A stretch of DNA of 59,466 nucleotides, taken from contig NMRA01000048.1 of the NCBI GenBank assembly GCA_002633005.1, positions 501,745 to 561,210 of the forward strand, read 5' to 3'. The notes below the pieces were generated by a model. That model saw nothing but the letters and a program-made list of their open reading frames with translations. It made no database searches and was not told the DNA's origin. The position numbers and the translations under genes are program-made. This document shows, one piece after another, positions 55,183 to 59,466 of this stretch. Source of the stretch: Phoronis australis (lineage: Eukaryota > Phoronida > Phoronidae). The stretch's first letter is position 1; every line of letters starts with the position of its first letter.

Positions 55183-55253
55183 TGCACTAGCCGGGAATCG
55201 AACCCGGGCCTCCCGCGTGGCAGGCGAGAATTCTACCACTGAACCACCAGTGC
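55183..55253 (-). tRNA. tRNA-Gly (GCC anticodon)
   Basis: The 71-nt minus-strand sequence folds as a standard cloverleaf: acceptor GCACTGG pairing with CTAGTGC (one G-T), D arm TTCAGTGGTAGAA, anticodon arm TTCTCGCCTGCCACGCGGG with anticodon GCC, T arm GGCCCGGGTTCGATTCCCGG, discriminator A. Box A (TGGTTCAGTGG) and box B (GGTTCGATTCC) are intact and a T-run terminator follows directly. It appears functional. It decodes GGC and GGU glycine codons. Confidence 0.97.
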
Positions 55254-55820
55254 TTACTGAATATCAATGGGAAATTTTATGTATATCTTTCAGTACAAAA
55301 GCTATCTTGACCAAAAGAGGGCATATGCATATATCCGGCTGTCGACGACTAATATAAAACAGCAGGAAAAGATAACCGTGAGTTATCGTTCGTTAAGATT
55401 TTATCACTTTCCATTAACCCTCATTTACACCCTTTATTCTGTTAAAATCATTGACCAGTTACTGAATGACACATCGAGCGCCATGTTTTGAATTTTCGAA
55501 ATCTTGAATTACATTCAGTTCTAAGTTAAAACTTCTACTAGTCGTGATGACAGTTGCTATGCAGTGGCACCGTCCATAGACTATAGATAGGGACTGCCAA
55601 CTCCCGTTAGAGCGCGTTGCGCATGTCGCGGACCACGGGACATAAGCACTAACGATGAGAGGGCGCTGGTGGCACTGACAAGACCATTAGGCATTACCCC
55701 TCATTTACATAGTCACAGGTAGCTCAATAGGCCGTGTATAAGGTACCAATACAGATTTTCCATGTTACTGTTTATGAACAACATTTGTATTGTTTTTGTA
55801 GGCTGGTATAGTTTGAGACC

Positions 55821-56557
55821 ATGGCCTGGCATGGGGTAAGTATTCAAACTATTCAATCCTAGGTTAGGTGATGCTGGAATTCTGTTCTGTGAACCTGACA
55901 TCTAATAAGAAACAATTACGTTTCAAAATTTGTTGAACACAGTTCACGATTAATTTTTTTCAACGATATTCGCTCGAGCTTCCTGTGTCTTTGCCGGTCA
56001 TGCGCAGCACATTACAATAAAGCAGATGACAAGAGACACAAAGAGACTAATGATTGAAATGACAGCTATTTTTTGACTGTCATTTCAATCATTTTGTTTT
56101 TTATGTCTCTTGGCAGTCTACTTTATCATTGCGCTGGGAACTGGACCGTTAAAGGTACAGAGAGCTCGAGCGAATATTGTTGATTATTACTAAATAAATC
56201 AGAAACCTTTGTGTGTTCAAAAACTTTTTCAACAGAAGGGGCTGCTGCCAAATTATTCTAGCAATTATATGTTGTAAAAAAGAAATTGTTGATAGTGCCA
56301 ACCTTTGCCTTGCCACTGTGTATTTATTCAAGAAATCGTTTCTTTCTAGTCAAACCAATTTTCACCTAATATGTTTGGAGGTTTTGGCACAGGAGGGGGC
56401 TACGTCAACGCATATCCCCCTACCACAGGGCCTCCACAACCTGGCGTGTTTGGAGGGTATGGTTATGGATCGGCTTACAACAACCATGTTGCAGTACAAA
56501 ATTACCAAATAGGAGTAGCTCCCCCACCCCCTGGCTTTAGACTACCCAACGAACAAG
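55821..56557 (+). CDS. 5' part of an unrecognised Gly/Pro/Tyr-rich protein (2 exons, gene continues beyond the window)
   Basis: Exon 1 carries ATG 55821 (ACCATGG, ideal context), codes MAWHG and ends at 55835 before GTAAGT. Exon 2, 56350-56557, follows CTTTCTAG and continues in frame with SNQFSPNMFGGFGTGGG, then GPPQPGVFGGYGYGSAYNN, VAPPPPGFRLPNEQ, ending in phase 1 before GTGAGT. The 74 residues are a low-complexity Gly/Pro/Tyr/Asn N-terminal region of the kind found ahead of annexin, penta-EF-hand or RNA-binding domains; the diagnostic domain would be downstream, so no family is assigned. A shorter model starting at the ATG at 56371 is possible. The intron contains the palindromic element at 55961-56182. 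Confidence 0.6.
55961..56182. mobile_element. 222-bp palindromic (fold-back) element
   Basis: Ends CAACGATATTCGCTCGAGCT and AGCTCGAGCGAATATTGTTG are inverted, and the arms pair intermittently to the centre (ATGATTGAAATGACAG against CTGTCATTTCAATCAT; CAAGAGACA against TGTCTCTTG) with a short loop near 56070. Non-coding. Confidence 0.85.
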
Positions 56558-59466
56558 GTGAGTTGGAGAATGGCAATTGTTTTCAAAGCTCTACAAATTG
56601 AAAAATTTGATCTTAATCACTCTCATTGAGCTCACGCATGTTGTATTACAATTGTGCTTAAACTAGAATTCTTACGGTGACATTCTCACCCATTGAGTTT
56701 GGGCAACTCAACCTGTACCTGTCCACTACTTACCCTGCTATTTTCAAAGAAACTATCCTGCTTCAGCTGATGTTATCGGAGATTAAGTTTGGTAATCAGT
56801 CACTCAGTTGCCTTTCAACATGGCTGTAAACTCCGGGAGCAACATTTTGAAAGTTTTTAAATAGTACAGTAAAAATTCCCGAATTTAGGACAGTGAAAAA
56901 TGAATGCTTCGAACCTGTCCTAAATTTTAGAAATAGGCAATATTGACTGTCCAAAATTCAAGAAATATGAGTGAGACAGGAAAATTGACCGTGTCCAAAA
57001 TCTTAGAATTTACGGGGATATCGAGTTCTGACAACATTTCGATTTGCAGTTTTATTCAGTTAACATTCGCGCAAATTCACACGATGTCATCAAAAATATA
57101 AACAGTGATGTTACTGACTCTGAACACAATCGACTTACCAAACTTTATGATAGGAAATAGATTTAATTGTCGTGTAACATGCCTTGACTGATTGTTTGTA
57201 ATATCCATTGGTGCTCAATGTCTTCACGTTAAACTATTCGCACATCAAACACAGATGACTTGGCTGCTGTCTATGTAACCCTGGTTTGTTTCTGCGGCAG
57301 CGCGTGTGACATACTTATGAGTCACTTGTCACTCAAACAGACCTTAACAAAACAGCGTTCCTGCCAAGGAGATTGTAAATAAGGACCCTGGGGTATTAGC
57401 TCTATTACGTATCCAGCAGAAGTTTATTTGGCAATTATTGAATTGTTTCTTTGTGCGACTAGAACTGGGGTATATTCAATAAATAAAAGTTTGGAATTGT
57501 ACTTCTGAAACATGCAGTAGGCCAGATCACAATTTAACTGAGGTAGGCTCTACATAGTTCTAACCACAAAACACCACCACACGTAGCTGGCTACAAGTTT
57601 GTTAGCTTCTTCGAAGCTAATTATGGTTTAAAATAAACGTGGTTCATCCTGATAATCTAGGACCTTGCAATCCTGGTACTGCTGTTACTTGTAATAAATT
57701 TTATGTTCTATATTTAATCCAGCCTGATAGCAGTGCCGTCCGCTCGTCATAAATTTAACTTATTTTTTATGCGTGTATGCCCAGGTTTCATTTTACAAAT
57801 CACACGACAAAGACTGCGTGCATGTACGGTTGGGCTACAGCATGGTCGGGCACATGCCCTAGGAGATTTCTCGACTTAGTCGACAGTTCATAGAAACTGG
57901 AGGAATCATAAGCTGTGTTGTGACAGGGAAAAACAAACGAAGCCAGCAAACGGGGGCCTCGATGTTCCTTGTGTATATACTTTTTCTAGGAACCGTAAGA
58001 GAGAAGCAAAGATCTTAAAGGAAAAAGAGTTGATGGGGGCGGGGTAAAAGCCTGATGTGTTAGATCTGTGGTTACATTCTTGTAAATATATGCAGTCTTT
58101 CAAACATTTTATTAATGTTCAATGAAGTCGCGTCACAGTTGGCCTGTTTTCAGATGAAGATGGTACGTTGTATCTTACTATTTTGTGGCTCCTTTTAGAG
58201 GGGCTCAAACATACATGCGTGGAGGAAAGGTGTAACAGTGCTGAGATTGAACCCAGTAACACCAAGCATATCTGAACGAGACATGAAAGGGGCTGGGGAC
58301 AGGTGGAAACATAACAAGTTTGATTTAAGATCAATAGGTTCACACTCTGTTTTAGATGATGTCAAAGTTCTTAACCTTGGTGCGAGAGAGCCCAAACATT
58401 TTGTGTAGAATGTCAGAACGGAAACATAAAGATATATTTGCAACAAGAATTTGTTTAACTTATACTGCACAACAAACTAGGACTAGTCTGTTTTAATTTG
58501 ACTCTGAACTAGACCATTTTGCTGGTTCAGGCACGTATATAAGCATGGCATAGCGAAAGTCAGGGTACCGAGAGGAAGGTAAATGGGCCACAGGTTCGCA
58601 GAAAAAAATGAGGCCGGGGGAATCTGGGATCAGACTTCGTAACACAACGGTCTCATCACATCAGATGTTAATCCAAATACAAAGCGTGACACTGTGGCGA
58701 TTACACAAAAGTCAGAACATCCATTTTATTTGCATAGCGGAACCACAACCAAGCTTTGCGAATATTTTGAGTCCGTGATTACTGTCAAGAAAACGTGCTA
58801 GATATATGCCCAAGCAACCATCCACATCCTTAACTGTAGACTGCGACATCAGTCAATATATTACACCAGCGGCAGTTTTAAACGATGTGTAAATAATCAC
58901 CGTTACTTGATGAACTTCCAGATTTACATTCAGCTCCCGATCATGGGAAAACGTGCACAGTCCAAAATGTGAGAATTACGGCCAATGCTGCTAAAATCGT
59001 CATGTCGGAAATTTGAGAAATATGGTGAATGCTAAATATCAGAATCAAAAACAATTCAGTTTCGGTTTGAATTTAGGTGTGCGATATTCATGAATTTTTA
59101 CTGTTTATTTGAATAGTTTGCGAAAAGTGCACGTGGTTAGGCTTTTGAATTTTGAAAATCGGACAAGAAATGTGACTTTTTGTAACCTAAAACTGGAAAG
59201 TAATGCGCAGCAATATTCTGCTTCTGTCATTAATTCTGCTCGCAACATAATAGGCCAAAAGGTCATAATCCAGCAGTTGGAAATCGAGGAATGCCATGTG
59301 TACAATGCCATGTGTACAATGCCATGTGTACAATGCCATGCGTACAATGCCATGCGTACAATGCCATGCGTACAATGCCATGCGTACAATGCCATGCGTA
59401 CAATGCCATGTGTACAATGCCATGTGTACAATGCCATGTGTACAATGCCATGTGTACAATGCCATG
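56558..59466. other. Intron of the gene at 55821; 14-bp array at the right edge
   Basis: No exon recognised. At 59290-59466 a 14-bp unit (AATGCCATGTGTAC) repeats about 12 times to the window edge; variants TGTGTAC and TGCGTAC occur in blocks (T-type, then a run of C-type, then T-type), showing block-wise expansion. Confidence 0.6.

Noticed and set aside
59105-59466. Trp/His-rich repeat frames on the minus strand
   Set aside because: Consequence of the 14-bp array; all three frames are open.

Overview
The window is animal nuclear DNA: spliced genes with GT-AG introns and vertebrate-alignable proteins (NOL11, mitochondrial thioredoxin), a nuclear tRNA-Gly, tRNA-derived SINE-like copies, THAP-carrying DNA transposons and many minisatellites. 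AT-rich composition, introns of about 0.2-5 kb and the repeat mix suggest a marine invertebrate, but I cannot name phylum or species. Single N bases lie at 702, 22048, 29222 and 48515; two of them sit at junctions of near-identical duplicated sequence.

Layout. (1) 2674-14674 (+): the 3' eleven coding exons of NOL11, a small-subunit processome protein, in phase to the stop; its 5' half lies upstream. Its introns hold a THAP-type transposon, a large fold-back and several minisatellites. (2) 16116-17906 (-): complete three-exon mitochondrial thioredoxin (TXN2), convergent with NOL11. (3) 18-25 kb: repeat-rich intergenic DNA with fold-back and SINE-like elements and a tandem duplication interrupted by an N. 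(4) 25755-32173 (+): an unrecognised gene of 441 or 524 residues whose two candidate last exons encode related sequences. (5) 33-36.6 kb: a 360-bp palindrome inside an inverted-repeat element, a minisatellite and a second THAP element. (6) 37181-44284 (+): a second unrecognised gene, also with two phase-compatible last exons. (7) 45362-50330 (-): a four-exon calcineurin-like phosphoesterase with a predicted N-myristoylation signal and a selectively eroded metal site. (8) 55183-55253 (-): tRNA-Gly(GCC). (9) 55821 to the right edge (+): the first two coding exons of an unrecognised Gly/Pro/Tyr-rich protein.

No operon-like organisation is seen and the genes do not obviously share a pathway. The most distinctive signals are the two genes with alternative last exons, the asymmetrically degenerate phosphoesterase, and a recurrent architecture in which short inverted-repeat elements carry, or have given rise to, tandem arrays. 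All exon boundaries were read by eye from splice signals and reading phase; none has transcript support here.
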